From: Acidobacteriota bacterium
GTDB taxonomy: Bacteria > Acidobacteriota > UBA6911
Assembly: GCA_016929335.1 (NCBI GenBank)
Contig: JAFGIY010000237.1
Location: 1-64,000, forward strand
Length of the DNA: 64,000 nt
Reading direction: 5' to 3'
Shown here: piece by piece, positions 8,347 to 16,921 of the stretch
Position numbering within the stretch: position 1 is the first letter of the stretch
How the letters are laid out: each line of letters begins with the position of its first letter
The notes under the pieces: generated by a model
What the model was told of the DNA's origin: nothing
Database searches by the model: none
Seen by the model: the letters and a program-made list of their open reading frames with translations, nothing else
Made by a program: the position numbers and the translations under genes

Positions 8347-9465
8347 CTACCTTGCGATTTCCTGCTCCATGGATTCTATGGCAGCATCCTTTGTGGTGTA
8401 AATCCCCTGGACACGGAGCTTGAATTCTTCCGGGTTTGTTGCGTAACTTAAAGCGTCTTCGAGTGTTATCTTTCCGGCCTTATAATGATCATAGATGGAT
8501 TGATCGAAGGTCTGCATCCCATACTGAGATGTCCCGGCCGCAATCGCCTCTCGCAGCAAGCGTGTTTTTTCCGGATCCATGATGCAGCCGCTGATGAACT
8601 TTGTCGCTCTTAAAATTTCAATGGCGGGAACGCGTCCTGGAATATCCGATCTTCTCATAAGGCGCATGGAAATGACGGCACGCAATACCATGGATAATTG
8701 CAGTCTTATCTGTCTCTGCTGATGGATGGGGAAAACGGCTGTAATACGGTTGATGGTTTCTACCGCATCCAGGGTGTGCAACGTGCTGAAAACCAAATGT
8801 CCGGTTTCAGCGGCCACCAGGGCTGTTTCAATTGTTTCCATATCCCGCATTTCACCAACAAGGATCACATCCGGATCCTGGCGGAGAGAACTGCGCAGGG
8901 CAGAGGCAAAACTCTGGGCGTCCACTCCGATTTCGCGTTGGCTGATGATGCTCATCCTGTCCGTGTATAAAAATTCTATCGGATCTTCAATTGTAATGAT
9001 ATGCCTCATCGTATGTTCGTTGATGTAATTGAGCATCGAGGCTATCGTGGTCGATTTGCCGGAGCCGGTCGTGCCGGTGACAAGCACGAGGCCTCTGGGC
9101 TCACGTGAAATAGTCTCCAGAATCCCGGGAAGACACAAATCATCAAAGTTAAGGATATTGGTGGGAATTGCTCGGATGGCAACAGAAACCTGCCCTCTCT
9201 GCTGAAACACGTTCACACGAAAACGCCCAAGGCCTCTGACTCCATAGCCAATATCAATTTCTGCCGCATCACGAAACCGTTCCTTCTGCTTGTTGTTCAT
9301 GATGGAGAAAGCCATCATCAGAGAGTCTTCTTTATCGAGCTTGCCCTGATCACCGAGAGGTACCAGTTCTCCATTGATACGCAGGTGAGGAAAACCACCG
9401 ACTTTTAGGTGAAGGTCCGATGCGCCTTTGGAAACCATAACGCGAAGGAGAGTGTCGAGATTCAT
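8347..9465 (-). CDS. PilT/PilU-family type IV pilus retraction ATPase
   Basis: A 372-residue hexameric secretion-type ATPase predicted to power pilus retraction at the inner membrane. The N-terminal PAS-like domain begins MNLDTLLRVMVSKGASDLHLK. The RecA-like core has Walker A GTTGSGKST (~130), an Asp box, Walker B (DVILVGEMRD) and the His box (GHLVFSTLHT). A clear AIRNLIRE motif of classical PilT is not visible; the C-terminal region (YGMQTFDQS followed by AGKITLEDAL) looks more like PilU/PilT2. AAGGA lies six bases before the ATG. No other pilus gene is in the window, so its machine is encoded elsewhere. Confidence 0.93.
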   Translation of the reverse strand: MNLDTLLRVMVSKGASDLHLKVGGFPHLRINGELVPLGDQGKLDKEDSLMMAFSIMNNKQKERFRDAAEIDIGYGVRGLGRFRVNVFQQRGQVSVAIRAIPTNILNFDDLCLPGILETISREPRGLVLVTGTTGSGKSTTIASMLNYINEHTMRHIITIEDPIEFLYTDRMSIISQREIGVDAQSFASALRSSLRQDPDVILVGEMRDMETIETALVAAETGHLVFSTLHTLDAVETINRITAVFPIHQQRQIRLQLSMVLRAVISMRLMRRSDIPGRVPAIEILRATKFISGCIMDPEKTRLLREAIAAGTSQYGMQTFDQSIYDHYKAGKITLEDALSYATNPEEFKLRVQGIYTTKDAAIESMEQEIAR

Positions 9466-9676
9466 AGTGATCCTTTGTTAGATTGAGCCATATTATTAAT
9501 GCTGTATTGCCACATCACTTCCGGCAATCCCCGTTGCTTTGTCGAGTCGCAGCATAAGCGGGATGCCTTCCTTATTGGTATCGGCTATGTCCGGTGCGGA
9601 CAATAGTTTTCATAATTGCGCTATGATGCCGTCCGGATATGCGGGGCGAATTGGTTGTGGCAAAAGGGCTTTCACC

Positions 9677-9705
9677 TTGACTGCCACTTCAGCATTCCGT
9701 AAGAT
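9677..9705 (+). promoter_or_regulatory. Sigma70-type promoter with almost no leader
   Basis: TTGACT, a 17-base spacer and TAAGAT lie just upstream of the DUF6677-like gene at 9715. A start about seven bases after the -10 would fall at ~9712, leaving a leader of only ~3 bases, and no Shine-Dalgarno sequence precedes that ATG. The remainder of the 9466-9714 gap shows nothing I can name. Confidence 0.55.
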
Positions 9706-9714
9706 TCCATTCTT

Positions 9715-10143
9715 ATGAACACGCAACCTGCAAGTGACACATCATTGGAAATACAGCAACCCTTTCCCCAGATTGGCAGCACAAAAACTCTATCCTTCTG
9801 TATAGCCGGAGCATTTATACCCGGCTTGGGACACGCGCTACTCCGCAAATGGGATCGGGCGATAATATTTTTCGGCTGCATATCTGTAATGTTTGTGACC
9901 GGGCTCCTACTGGATGGGAGATTATTTAGGCCGGAGTTCGATAGTCTGTTTTCCGTCATGAAGTTTATCGCCGAAGCCGGTTCCGGGTTGCTTTACTGGA
10001 TCCCGCTATTGCTTGGATTGGGAGGCGGCGACCCCACTTCCTACACGTACGATTATGCAAACGTTTTCATTTATGTCGCCGGCCTTCTAAACATGCTGGT
10101 TATTGTAGATATTTTCGACATAGCTATGGGCAGAAAGCAATGA
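9715..10143 (+). CDS. DUF6677-like small membrane protein
   Basis: A 142-residue membrane protein of unknown function. A short hydrophilic N-terminus is followed by about four hydrophobic segments (~28-40, 50-68, 90-108, 118-138). The segment FIPGLGHALLRKWDRA resembles the short GxGH motif of small TM2-like/DUF6677 proteins. The end (YVAGLLNMLVIVDIFDIAMGRK) matches my memory of DUF6677. Its stop overlaps the start of the next small gene (ATGA), so the two are translationally coupled. Family assignment is from memory and moderate. Confidence 0.7.
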   Translation: MNTQPASDTSLEIQQPFPQIGSTKTLSFCIAGAFIPGLGHALLRKWDRAIIFFGCISVMFVTGLLLDGRLFRPEFDSLFSVMKFIAEAGSGLLYWIPLLLGLGGGDPTSYTYDYANVFIYVAGLLNMLVIVDIFDIAMGRKQ

Positions 10144-10313
10144 GAAATCACTTCACGCTGTTGTTGATTTTCAGCATTCTTACATCTCTGGTCCTTACGT
10201 TTATTGCACGGAACGGCGCAAAGGAACGTCTCAAATACTTTCTGCTGCTCTTCTGCTCGTTTGCCGTCCTTTCAGTTCTGGCCAGCTGGCTGATGTACCC
10301 ATTTCCGTTCTAG
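10140..10313 (+). CDS. 57-residue two-helix membrane peptide
   Basis: A short reading frame whose ATG overlaps the stop of the DUF6677-like gene as ATGA. It encodes MRNHFTLLLIFSILTSLVLT, a short basic loop (ARNGAKERLK) and a second hydrophobic helix ending SWLMYPFPF before TAG. Two membrane helices joined by a positively charged loop, plus the coupled start, make it a likely real gene. Its function is unknown; a partner or assembly factor for the upstream membrane protein is an inference from context. Confidence 0.6.
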   Translation: MRNHFTLLLIFSILTSLVLTFIARNGAKERLKYFLLLFCSFAVLSVLASWLMYPFPF

Positions 10314-10398
10314 ACAGCAGCCGGCCGGATCAAGGGAAATAGCGGGATGTATGAAGCGTAATGCGTACACATTTCCAGTTTGATAGGGCGATAATCTC

Positions 10399-11142
10399 GT
10401 GACGTTTTCAGGCCGAACTGCAATTGTGACGGGAGCATCCAGAGGAATTGGACGATGCATCAGTCTCGAGCTTGGTCGCCGGGGCTGCAATATCGCTTTT
10501 TGCTATCAAAAAAGCAAAATCCAGGCGGATGAATTGGCCTCCGAGCTTTCATCGATGGGCCGAGGTGTTTTTGCCTATCAGTCCAGGGTCGAAGATTTCA
10601 ATTCAGCTTGTGAGATGGTGCAGGAAACACAAAGACGTTTTGGCTCTGTTGATTATCTTGTAAACAATGCCGGAATAATCAGGGACAAACTCATTCTGAG
10701 GATGAGCGAAAGCGAGTGGGACGAAGTTATAGGAATAAATCTGAAGGGCGCTTTTAATTTTTCCAAGGCAGTCGCCTCGACAATGATCAAGGCAAAATTC
10801 GGATCCATTCTAAACATAACCTCCGTGAGCGGTCTGGTTGGGATACCGGGGCAGAGCAACTATGCAGCCTCAAAAGCCGGTATGATCGGATTGACGAAGT
10901 CCCTTGCCAAAGAATTGGCCGCTCGAAATATAACGGTAAATGCGCTGGCTCTTGGATTGATTGATACGGATATGACTCAAAGCCTGACAGAAGATTATCG
11001 AGCGAATGCGGTAAAGAGCATCCCCTTGGGGCGACTTGGAACACCGGAGGAGGTCGCTCGGGTCGCAGCTTTTCTTCTTTCTGACGACGCTCGGTATATA
11101 ACCGGACAGGTAATTCAATGCGATGGAGGTTTTGCCATTTAG
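10399..11142 (+). CDS. SDR family oxidoreductase, FabG-like
   Basis: A 247-residue classical short-chain dehydrogenase/reductase, NADP(H)-type by its GASRGIGR cofactor loop. Motifs in order: TGASRGIG (~13), NNAG (~89), catalytic Ser in SVSG (~138), YAASK (~151) and a C-terminal ITGQVIQCDGG typical of 3-oxoacyl-ACP reductases. It most likely reduces beta-ketoacyl-ACP in fatty-acid synthesis or an equivalent ketone. No other fab gene is adjacent, so the substrate is not certain. The start is GTG. Confidence 0.88.
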   Translation: MTFSGRTAIVTGASRGIGRCISLELGRRGCNIAFCYQKSKIQADELASELSSMGRGVFAYQSRVEDFNSACEMVQETQRRFGSVDYLVNNAGIIRDKLILRMSESEWDEVIGINLKGAFNFSKAVASTMIKAKFGSILNITSVSGLVGIPGQSNYAASKAGMIGLTKSLAKELAARNITVNALALGLIDTDMTQSLTEDYRANAVKSIPLGRLGTPEEVARVAAFLLSDDARYITGQVIQCDGGFAI

Positions 11143-11268
11143 AAGCGAAAAATTTTATTAGCACTTTGGGCAGTATTACAGTTAGATTTGCGGGGAAACG
11201 ATCTCCAATCATTTCTGTTGCGCAAGTGATCCTATAACGCTCCTTGGAGCAGCACCCGCAAATACGAC

Positions 11269-11889
11269 ATGAGCAGCACTGAAATTCTTGATATCCTGTC
11301 CCTCGTAATTGCGCACGGCAACATCAGCCAATCTGCCCATCTGGCGTCCAGACGATTGCTTAACTATTTTGAGTCTGCCCAGGATCTTGCTCATGCAACC
11401 CAGGAAGAAATAAGGCGCGTAGGAAAGCTTTCCAGCCGACAGGCGGCGTCGCTCTATTATGCACTGCAACTTGGGAAACAGGCATGCTCGGTTCCCCTGA
11501 AAGCAGGCGAACGTTTTTCAAACAGCAGAGAACTGTATCATCGATACAGAGCTCGATTTTTCTCAGCGAATAAGGAGCATTTTTTTTCACTGCATTTGAA
11601 TTCCAAAAACCAGCTGATACGCGAGGTGCTTGTATCCATCGGCAGTTTAAGCACATCCGTAGTTCATCCGAGAGAAGTTTTTGCGCCCGCAGTTCGTGAC
11701 AGCAGCGCGGCTCTTGTGTTTATACATAACCACCCTTCCGGAGATCCTGCTCCCAGCAGAGAAGATAGAGAATGTACGCAAAGATTGGTTCATGCCGGAA
11801 AGATCCTTGGCATCCGGGTACTGGATCATATCGTTCTTGGCCATGATGACTACTACAGTTTTGCAGATTCCGGCCTGCTGAATGAATAA
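11269..11889 (+). CDS. radC: RadC/JAB-domain protein with a short N-terminus
   Basis: A 206-residue RadC-family protein. The C-terminal JAB/MPN metalloprotein fold (~85-206) keeps the predicted zinc ligands in HNHPSGDPAPSREDRECT. The N-terminal helix-hairpin-helix region is present but begins directly at the usual ALSDAELL-like position, ~15-20 residues short of most homologues, and its GxG turn reads VGKLSSRQA. An in-frame stop lies about 40 bases upstream of the ATG, so the short N-terminus is genuine unless there is a sequencing error. The cellular role of RadC is unsettled. No mobile genes are nearby to suggest the plasmid-type homologue. Confidence 0.85.
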   Translation: MSSTEILDILSLVIAHGNISQSAHLASRRLLNYFESAQDLAHATQEEIRRVGKLSSRQAASLYYALQLGKQACSVPLKAGERFSNSRELYHRYRARFFSANKEHFFSLHLNSKNQLIREVLVSIGSLSTSVVHPREVFAPAVRDSSAALVFIHNHPSGDPAPSREDRECTQRLVHAGKILGIRVLDHIVLGHDDYYSFADSGLLNE

Positions 11890-12140
11890 TCTCCAAAAAT
11901 TGTGACGAACGATTTGGGAGTTTCGGCCGGAGCCCTGATTGCTCCGGTTGGAATTATCTATCCCCATGTTTCACAATAATTGGAAGCGCAAGTGCAGGGG
12001 TCCCGTCAAGGCTTCCTTAATGAGCAGCTGTAACTGCAAATATAGTTAAAGGATCAAGGTTTTGCAGACGATAGAATACTCATCCTGTAAAAGTCTTGCA
12101 TCTTTTTAAGCGGGATCTGGAGTCGATGCGATATTCGATG

Positions 12141-12145
12141 GGAGG
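12141..12145 (+). promoter_or_regulatory. Ribosome-binding site deciding the PstS-like start
   Basis: GGAGG seven bases before the ATG at 12153. It selects this start over two upstream in-frame options (from 12096) and places the signal peptide at the very N-terminus. The rest of the 11890-12140 gap holds no gene I can support. Confidence 0.7.
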
Positions 12146-12152
12146 TAAGCTA

Positions 12153-12584
12153 ATGAAGACTGGTTTTGGAATCGCCCTTATCCTGGCGGTAATTTTGATG
12201 GCTGGAGCCGCACCCTCCAATGCACAATCGGATGAATATGCAATTGTTGCAAACAAAGAAACGCAGGGGGCATCCATCAATATCGCGGCATTGAAAGGCA
12301 TCTATTTAAGAGAGGTACGATCCTGGGGAAATGGGGGAGGAGAGATAATCCCTGTAGATTTGTCCACCGCTAACAGCTTTTATCAGAACCTGTTCGGGAA
12401 AACCTACGTGCAAATGCAAGCCTACTGGCTGAATATGCGAATTAAATACAGCGTAGATCTTCCGGTCACAAAGAAGGATGCAGAAAGCGTGAAGCAGTTT
12501 ATCGCGGAGAATAAAGGCGCAATCGGATTTATCAAGAACAGCGATGTCGATGATAGAGTAAAGGTTCTTAAGGTGAATAAGTAA
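12153..12584 (+). CDS. Small PstS-like periplasmic substrate-binding protein
   Basis: A 143-residue exported protein with a clear signal peptide (MKTGFGIALILAVILMAGAA, cleavage near SNAQ). The mature part begins YAIVANKETQGASINIAALKGIYLREVRSW and resembles one lobe of PstS-type phosphate-binding proteins: a substrate-loop start, then FYQNLFG and GAIGFIKNSD. These short single-lobe relatives occur widely without adjacent transporter genes, and none is adjacent here. Phosphate binding is plausible but unproven, since the full two-lobe pocket cannot form from one copy. Confidence 0.75.
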   Translation: MKTGFGIALILAVILMAGAAPSNAQSDEYAIVANKETQGASINIAALKGIYLREVRSWGNGGGEIIPVDLSTANSFYQNLFGKTYVQMQAYWLNMRIKYSVDLPVTKKDAESVKQFIAENKGAIGFIKNSDVDDRVKVLKVNK

Positions 12585-12730
12585 AAGAACCGTGTCAGGT
12601 TTCCGAGTCTTGAGGCTATGGAGATTCTGCCCTGCAATCGGGCGCCAGAACTCGGAAAATGCGTCAGCGATTAAATCCACTAGCCCATATCCGCTCCGGA
12701 ATTCCCATCAAATCTCATTGGAACGCCTGC

Positions 12731-12759
12731 TGGCAGCAACACTGCTATATCGGTATAAT
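12731..12759 (+). promoter_or_regulatory. Possible promoter before the isochorismatase-like gene
   Basis: TATAAT at 12754-12759 with a weak -35 (TGGCAG) 17 bases upstream. The first ATG lies 13 bases after the -10 box, so the leader would be very short. The -35 match is poor, so this is tentative. Confidence 0.35.
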
Positions 12760-12772
12760 GCTGTTTGGGTGA

Positions 12773-13384
12773 ATGCCAATGAAGAATCTGTTCTTTCTTG
12801 ATGTCGATACGCAGCGTGATTTTATGCTTTCTGCCGGAGCGCTCTATGTGCCGGGTGCAGAGCGCATCATACCAAAGCTGCGGCGCCTCTTTGATTTTGC
12901 CAGGAAGAACGATATTACCATCCTCTCATCTATAGACGTTCACGCCGCAAATGACCCTGAATTTCAACAGTTCCCGCCCCATTGTGTGCAGGGAACCGAT
13001 GGACAGCGGAAAGTGGACGAGACCGTGCTCCCTCGCCCCCTGATTCTCCCGAACAAACCGATTGACAGAAACCTTATGGACGCCGTGAAGAGGCATCAAC
13101 AGATCATTGTCGAAAAGCAGACATTAGACCTTTTCAGCAATCCGGTAGCAGAGCGCTTGCTGCGTGTTCTGCCTCCGAGGGCAATTGTTTTCGGGGTCAC
13201 AACAGAATACTGCGTTAAAATGGCATGCCTTGGACTGCGACGTTTGGGTGTTCGTACCGCCGTGGTGAGGGATGCCATTTGTGCACTGGCACCTAAGACG
13301 GAGAAGGAAGCGCTTGAGGAAATGAGCAGGGCCGGGGTTGAGTTTATTACTCTGGAAACCCTCCTGGGAATTGGCACCGCATAA
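12773..13384 (+). CDS. Isochorismatase/nicotinamidase-type cysteine hydrolase
   Basis: A 203-residue cytosolic amidohydrolase of the isochorismatase superfamily. The catalytic triad candidates are the Asp in DVDTQRDFML, a Lys in ILPNKPID or the following EKQT segment, and the Cys in GVTTEYCVKMA. SIDVHAANDPEFQQFPPHC is typical of the nicotinamidase branch, so deamidation of nicotinamide for NAD salvage is the best guess. The start may be the ATG at 12773 or the one at 12779. It is followed closely by hemW. Confidence 0.85.
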   Translation: MPMKNLFFLDVDTQRDFMLSAGALYVPGAERIIPKLRRLFDFARKNDITILSSIDVHAANDPEFQQFPPHCVQGTDGQRKVDETVLPRPLILPNKPIDRNLMDAVKRHQQIIVEKQTLDLFSNPVAERLLRVLPPRAIVFGVTTEYCVKMACLGLRRLGVRTAVVRDAICALAPKTEKEALEEMSRAGVEFITLETLLGIGTA

Positions 13385-13406
13385 AGCGTAAGGCGCATTC
13401 ACCCGC

Positions 13407-14591
13407 ATGGATAGAAAAGGCCGATATCTACCCGCTCAAATGTCCGAATCTCTTGCTGTGAACCTGGGACTTTATATTCACATCCCATTCTGCCAGGCAA
13501 AATGCAGTTATTGCCATTTCATCAGCGTCCCCTACCAACAAAGAATAGCGGCTCGATATAAAAGCGCCATCCTCAGGGAAATAGCAAATACTTGTATTCA
13601 TAATGCAGTCAATGTGGAGGTGGATACCATTTATTTCGGTGGAGGTACTCCAAGCCTGGTGCCTGCCGGACATCTCATCTCTATCCTGTCCGCCTGCCGG
13701 AGCAGGTTTCACCTCATTCCGGAATGCGAGATTTCACTTGAGGTAAATCCCGGAACCCTCTCAGAAAAAAAGATTAAATCATTCAGAAAAGCCGGCGTGA
13801 ATAGAATCTCGATAGGAGCTCAATCATTCGTGGATCAAGAGTTAAGAGCTATAGGTCGACTCCATACGGCTGATATGATCCTTGATACGGTATATCTGCT
13901 GCGAAATAGCGGATATGAAAATATCAGCCTCGATCTGATGCTCGGTCTTCCATTTCAGACAAAAGAAAGCTGGCATAAAAGCCTGAATATCTTTATCCAA
14001 TTGAGAATACCTCATATATCCATTTATATGCTTGATTTAGACGAGGAATGCCTTTTGTCCAAATGGGTTGCGGCTAATTTGATCAGCATTCCTGAGGAAG
14101 ACTTGATTTCGGATATGTATCTGGAAACAATAAATACCCTTGCCTCGGCAGGTTACACACAATATGAAATCAGTAATTTTTCATTGCCCGGATCTGAATG
14201 CTGCCATAATCTGAAATATTGGAGACGCGAGGCTGTGCATGGTTTTGGACTGGGCAGTCATTCATTCGACGGAATGGTGCGATATTCAAATTTATCAAAC
14301 ATGAAGGATTATCTTGGGGCTATAGAAACAGACACAAGCCCCAAAGCGTGGGAGGAGCCCATCGATGCCAGAAAAGCCCTTCAGGAGAGCCTTTTTCTTG
14401 GCTTAAGGCTCGCTCATGGCATTAACCTCGATGAGCTAAGTAACAAGTATGATGAAAAGAAGATTTCGCAATATGCGGGCCATTTTCAGGAATTGTCAGA
14501 GAGGGGCCTGGTAAAAAGAGACGGAAATCGTTTTAGCCTTACTACTTCAGGGATGCTTCTTTCGAATGAAATATTTCAACTATTTGTTTAA
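13407..14591 (+). CDS. hemW: HemW-like radical SAM protein (heme chaperone family)
   Basis: A 394-residue radical SAM protein. The cluster motif is PFCQAKCSYCHF (CxxxCxYC, residues ~30-40), followed by the GGGTPSL loop (~73). The HNLKYW motif near 270 separates HemW from the coproporphyrinogen oxidase HemN. A C-terminal HemN_C-like domain (ERGLVKRDGNRFSLTTSG) completes it. Known HemW proteins bind heme and insert it into respiratory enzymes. Start choices are ATG at 13407 or 13440; the conserved region begins after both. It lies 10 bases upstream of the threonine aldolase gene. Confidence 0.9.
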   Translation: MDRKGRYLPAQMSESLAVNLGLYIHIPFCQAKCSYCHFISVPYQQRIAARYKSAILREIANTCIHNAVNVEVDTIYFGGGTPSLVPAGHLISILSACRSRFHLIPECEISLEVNPGTLSEKKIKSFRKAGVNRISIGAQSFVDQELRAIGRLHTADMILDTVYLLRNSGYENISLDLMLGLPFQTKESWHKSLNIFIQLRIPHISIYMLDLDEECLLSKWVAANLISIPEEDLISDMYLETINTLASAGYTQYEISNFSLPGSECCHNLKYWRREAVHGFGLGSHSFDGMVRYSNLSNMKDYLGAIETDTSPKAWEEPIDARKALQESLFLGLRLAHGINLDELSNKYDEKKISQYAGHFQELSERGLVKRDGNRFSLTTSGMLLSNEIFQLFV

Positions 14592-14601
14592 GGATTAATA
14601 A

Positions 14602-15651
14602 ATGAAACCGCCAGTTATTGATCTTAGGAGCGACACTGTTACAAAACCGACTCCTGAAATGCGGGCTGCTATGGCTGCCGCGGAAGTCGGAGACGATGTC
14701 TACCTTGACGATCCAACGGTTAATCGCCTTCAGGACCGGGCCGCGGAGATTTTTGGCAAGGAGGCGGCCCTTTTTGTACCATCCGGAACCATGGGAAACC
14801 AGATCGCTATCCGCGTCCATACAGAGCCCGGCCAGGAAGTGATCACGGAGGATTCCGCACATATCTATGAATTTGAAATGGCGGCAATGGCTGCTATTAG
14901 CGGCGTGCTTGCGAGACCCATTCCTGCTCCGGATGGAATCCTGGATTGGGAATCCATTCGCAAAGCCATTCGTCCCAAGATTTACTACCGGGCTCAAACC
15001 GGCTTGATCGGTCTTGAGAATACCCATAACATGGCGGGGGGAACCTTCTATACGAAGCAACAGATTGAAGACATATGCAATCATGCCCATGACGCAGGAC
15101 TGCCGGTTCATATGGACGGGGCCCGCATATTTAATGCAGCAGTTGCGTTGAAAGAAAATGTGGCAAATCTGGTGTGTAGTTGCGATTCGGTTATGTTTTG
15201 CCTTTCAAAGGGATTATCGGCTCCCGTCGGTTCCATGCTGGTGGGGTCCCGGCAATTTATTGAAAGGGCGCGAAGTATCCGGAAACTCCTGGGCGGGGGG
15301 ATGCGCCAGGTTGGCGTGTTGGCGGCTGCAGGATTGATAGCATTGGAAATAATGCCTGCACGTCTCGATGAAGATCATCAGAATGCAAAATTGCTGGCGG
15401 AATTGCTGAACGAAAGCCCGCAATTGGATGTGAAACCGGAAAAAGTCCGAACCAATATTTTGATGGTAGGCTTCGCCCGCACACTTTTGGACAGCACCCA
15501 GATGACTGGGCGTCTAAGAGAAATGGGAGTGCTTGTGTCGGCGCTGGATTCGGTAAGAATGCGGCTGGTAACGCATAATGATGTAAATCGAGAACAGATA
15601 TGCCAGGCGGCTGATGCCATTAAAAGTGTTATTGCACAGAAGAATGCGTGA
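14602..15651 (+). CDS. ltaE: Low-specificity L-threonine aldolase
   Basis: A 349-residue PLP enzyme that splits L-threonine (and allo-threonine) to glycine and acetaldehyde. The N-terminus [16 protein letters not shown] is diagnostic. Further family marks are the DDPTVNRL segment, [10 protein letters not shown], and the PLP lysine in [12 protein letters not shown] near residue 205. A normal-length beta-eliminating lyase fold. It follows hemW by 10 bases and is the last gene of that run; the 202-base gap after it precedes mtnP. Confidence 0.95.
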   Translation: MKPPVIDLRSDTVTKPTPEMRAAMAAAEVGDDVYLDDPTVNRLQDRAAEIFGKEAALFVPSGTMGNQIAIRVHTEPGQEVITEDSAHIYEFEMAAMAAISGVLARPIPAPDGILDWESIRKAIRPKIYYRAQTGLIGLENTHNMAGGTFYTKQQIEDICNHAHDAGLPVHMDGARIFNAAVALKENVANLVCSCDSVMFCLSKGLSAPVGSMLVGSRQFIERARSIRKLLGGGMRQVGVLAAAGLIALEIMPARLDEDHQNAKLLAELLNESPQLDVKPEKVRTNILMVGFARTLLDSTQMTGRLREMGVLVSALDSVRMRLVTHNDVNREQICQAADAIKSVIAQKNA

Positions 15652-15764
15652 TTTTCAACGCCCGATTATTATGCAAAGATCTGGATAATCTTATCCGGCA
15701 GAAAAGCCACAAATTTTGAGCAAACGGATATTTTCGCTTTATATGGTTTAGCTCATCTCCGGTT

Positions 15765-15791
15765 TTGGCGGCAGTTTGAGCTGGTTATAAT
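15765..15791 (+). promoter_or_regulatory. Possible promoter for mtnP
   Basis: TATAAT at 15786-15791 with TTGGCG 15 bases upstream. The -10 is perfect but the spacer is short, so the match is only moderate. A start here would give a leader of about 55 bases before the ATG at 15854. Confidence 0.35.
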
Positions 15792-15853
15792 GGCTCGCTT
15801 CATGGCATGCTTGAGTGGTTTTTGCGCACAATCTTTCTTGACGACAGGACGCT

Positions 15854-16717
15854 ATGGAAAACGTAAATATCGGAATCATCGGCGGTACCGGTTTGTATGA
15901 TATGCCCGGTTTGACGGAGCGCAGCGAAATCGAGGTGGAAACACCATTTGGACCTCCATCGGACCGCTTTATTATCGGCACTCTTTCCGGCTCAAGGGTA
16001 GCGTTTTTATCGCGGCATGGAAGAGGACATCGGTTCATGCCCACAGAACTGAACTTCAGAGCCAATATTTTTGCGATGAAGCTTCTAGGTGTTGAACGGA
16101 TTTTATCGGTCAGCGCGGTTGGATCTCTAAAAGAGGACATAATTCCGCTCGACATTGTTCTGCCCGACCAATTCGTAGATCGTACCAGAGGCCGGATATC
16201 GACGTTTTTCGGCAATGGATTGGTTGCCCACATTGCCTTTGGAGATCCCGTCTGCCTTGATCTGCTCGACCAGGTGTATCGTGCCTCTCACAAAGTCGGA
16301 ATAAATGCGAAAAAAGGAGGTACCTATGTGTGTATGGAAGGGCCGGCATTTTCGACAAGAGCCGAATCCAGGCTGTATCGAAGCTGGGGAATGGATGTCA
16401 TAGGTATGACCAATCTTCAGGAAGCGAAACTGGCCCGGGAAGCCGAAATCTGTTATGTCACCATCGCCCTGGTTACGGACTATGATTGCTGGCATGAAAC
16501 CCACGAATCGGTAAGTGCAGACATGATTATCGCTAACCTGCAAAAGAACTGTCAGGCAGCTCAGTCGATCATCGCTCAGACAGTAAAAGATCTTGATTCC
16601 ACGCGGAAGTGCCGGTGCGGCGAAGCGCTGAAGTATTCATTGATAACGGATAGAGCATGCATCCCATCCGAAACTAAGAAGAAGCTGGAATGCATCGTTG
16701 GGAAATATATGGCCTGA
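15854..16717 (+). CDS. mtnP: S-methyl-5'-thioadenosine phosphorylase
   Basis: A 287-residue enzyme cleaving methylthioadenosine (a by-product of polyamine and other AdoMet reactions) with phosphate to adenine and methylthioribose-1-phosphate. Motifs: IGIIGGTGLYDM at the N-terminus, SRHGRGHRFMPTELNFRANI for phosphate binding, and CMEGPAFSTRAES plus DVIGMTNLQEAKLAREAEI for the purine pocket. AGGA lies a few bases before the ATG. A PfkB kinase follows after a strong terminator. The other methionine-salvage genes are absent from the window. Confidence 0.95.
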   Translation: MENVNIGIIGGTGLYDMPGLTERSEIEVETPFGPPSDRFIIGTLSGSRVAFLSRHGRGHRFMPTELNFRANIFAMKLLGVERILSVSAVGSLKEDIIPLDIVLPDQFVDRTRGRISTFFGNGLVAHIAFGDPVCLDLLDQVYRASHKVGINAKKGGTYVCMEGPAFSTRAESRLYRSWGMDVIGMTNLQEAKLAREAEICYVTIALVTDYDCWHETHESVSADMIIANLQKNCQAAQSIIAQTVKDLDSTRKCRCGEALKYSLITDRACIPSETKKKLECIVGKYMA

Positions 16718-16768
16718 TGCTTTTCCACTGCCCGGCGGAAATGACAGCAGGAATTGAATCTCTTTATG

Positions 16769-16797
16769 ACTTCTTTGCGTTTTGCAAAGAAGTTTTT
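16769..16797 (+). terminator. Intrinsic terminator after mtnP
   Basis: A perfect ten-base-pair stem (16769-16778 with 16784-16793), a five-base GTTTT loop and a following TTTT run. It lies 51 bases past the mtnP stop and should end that transcript. Confidence 0.8.
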
Positions 16798-16921
16798 CTG
16801 TTAAAGCAGCTGTAACTAATCACAATAGAGGAAAAAACTGAGAGCTGAAAGCTGAAAGCGCGCGGCCTCCATGAGTCTTTGAAGATTTGGTTGCGGCCCC
16901 GGGCCGCGCTTGGAGAATTGT

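Noticed and set aside
12153-12584. The PstS-like gene as part of a phosphate ABC operon
   Set aside because: No pstC, pstA or pstB is nearby.
12023-16817. A 13-base match (AGCAGCTGTAACT) at 12023-12035 and 16805-16817
   Set aside because: Matches of this length between two places are expected many times by chance in 64 kb, and the flanks do not extend the similarity.
16842-16860. Short tandem-like repeat (AGCTGAAAGCTGAAAGC) before the PfkB gene
   Set aside because: Only two partial units; too small to be a meaningful repeat.
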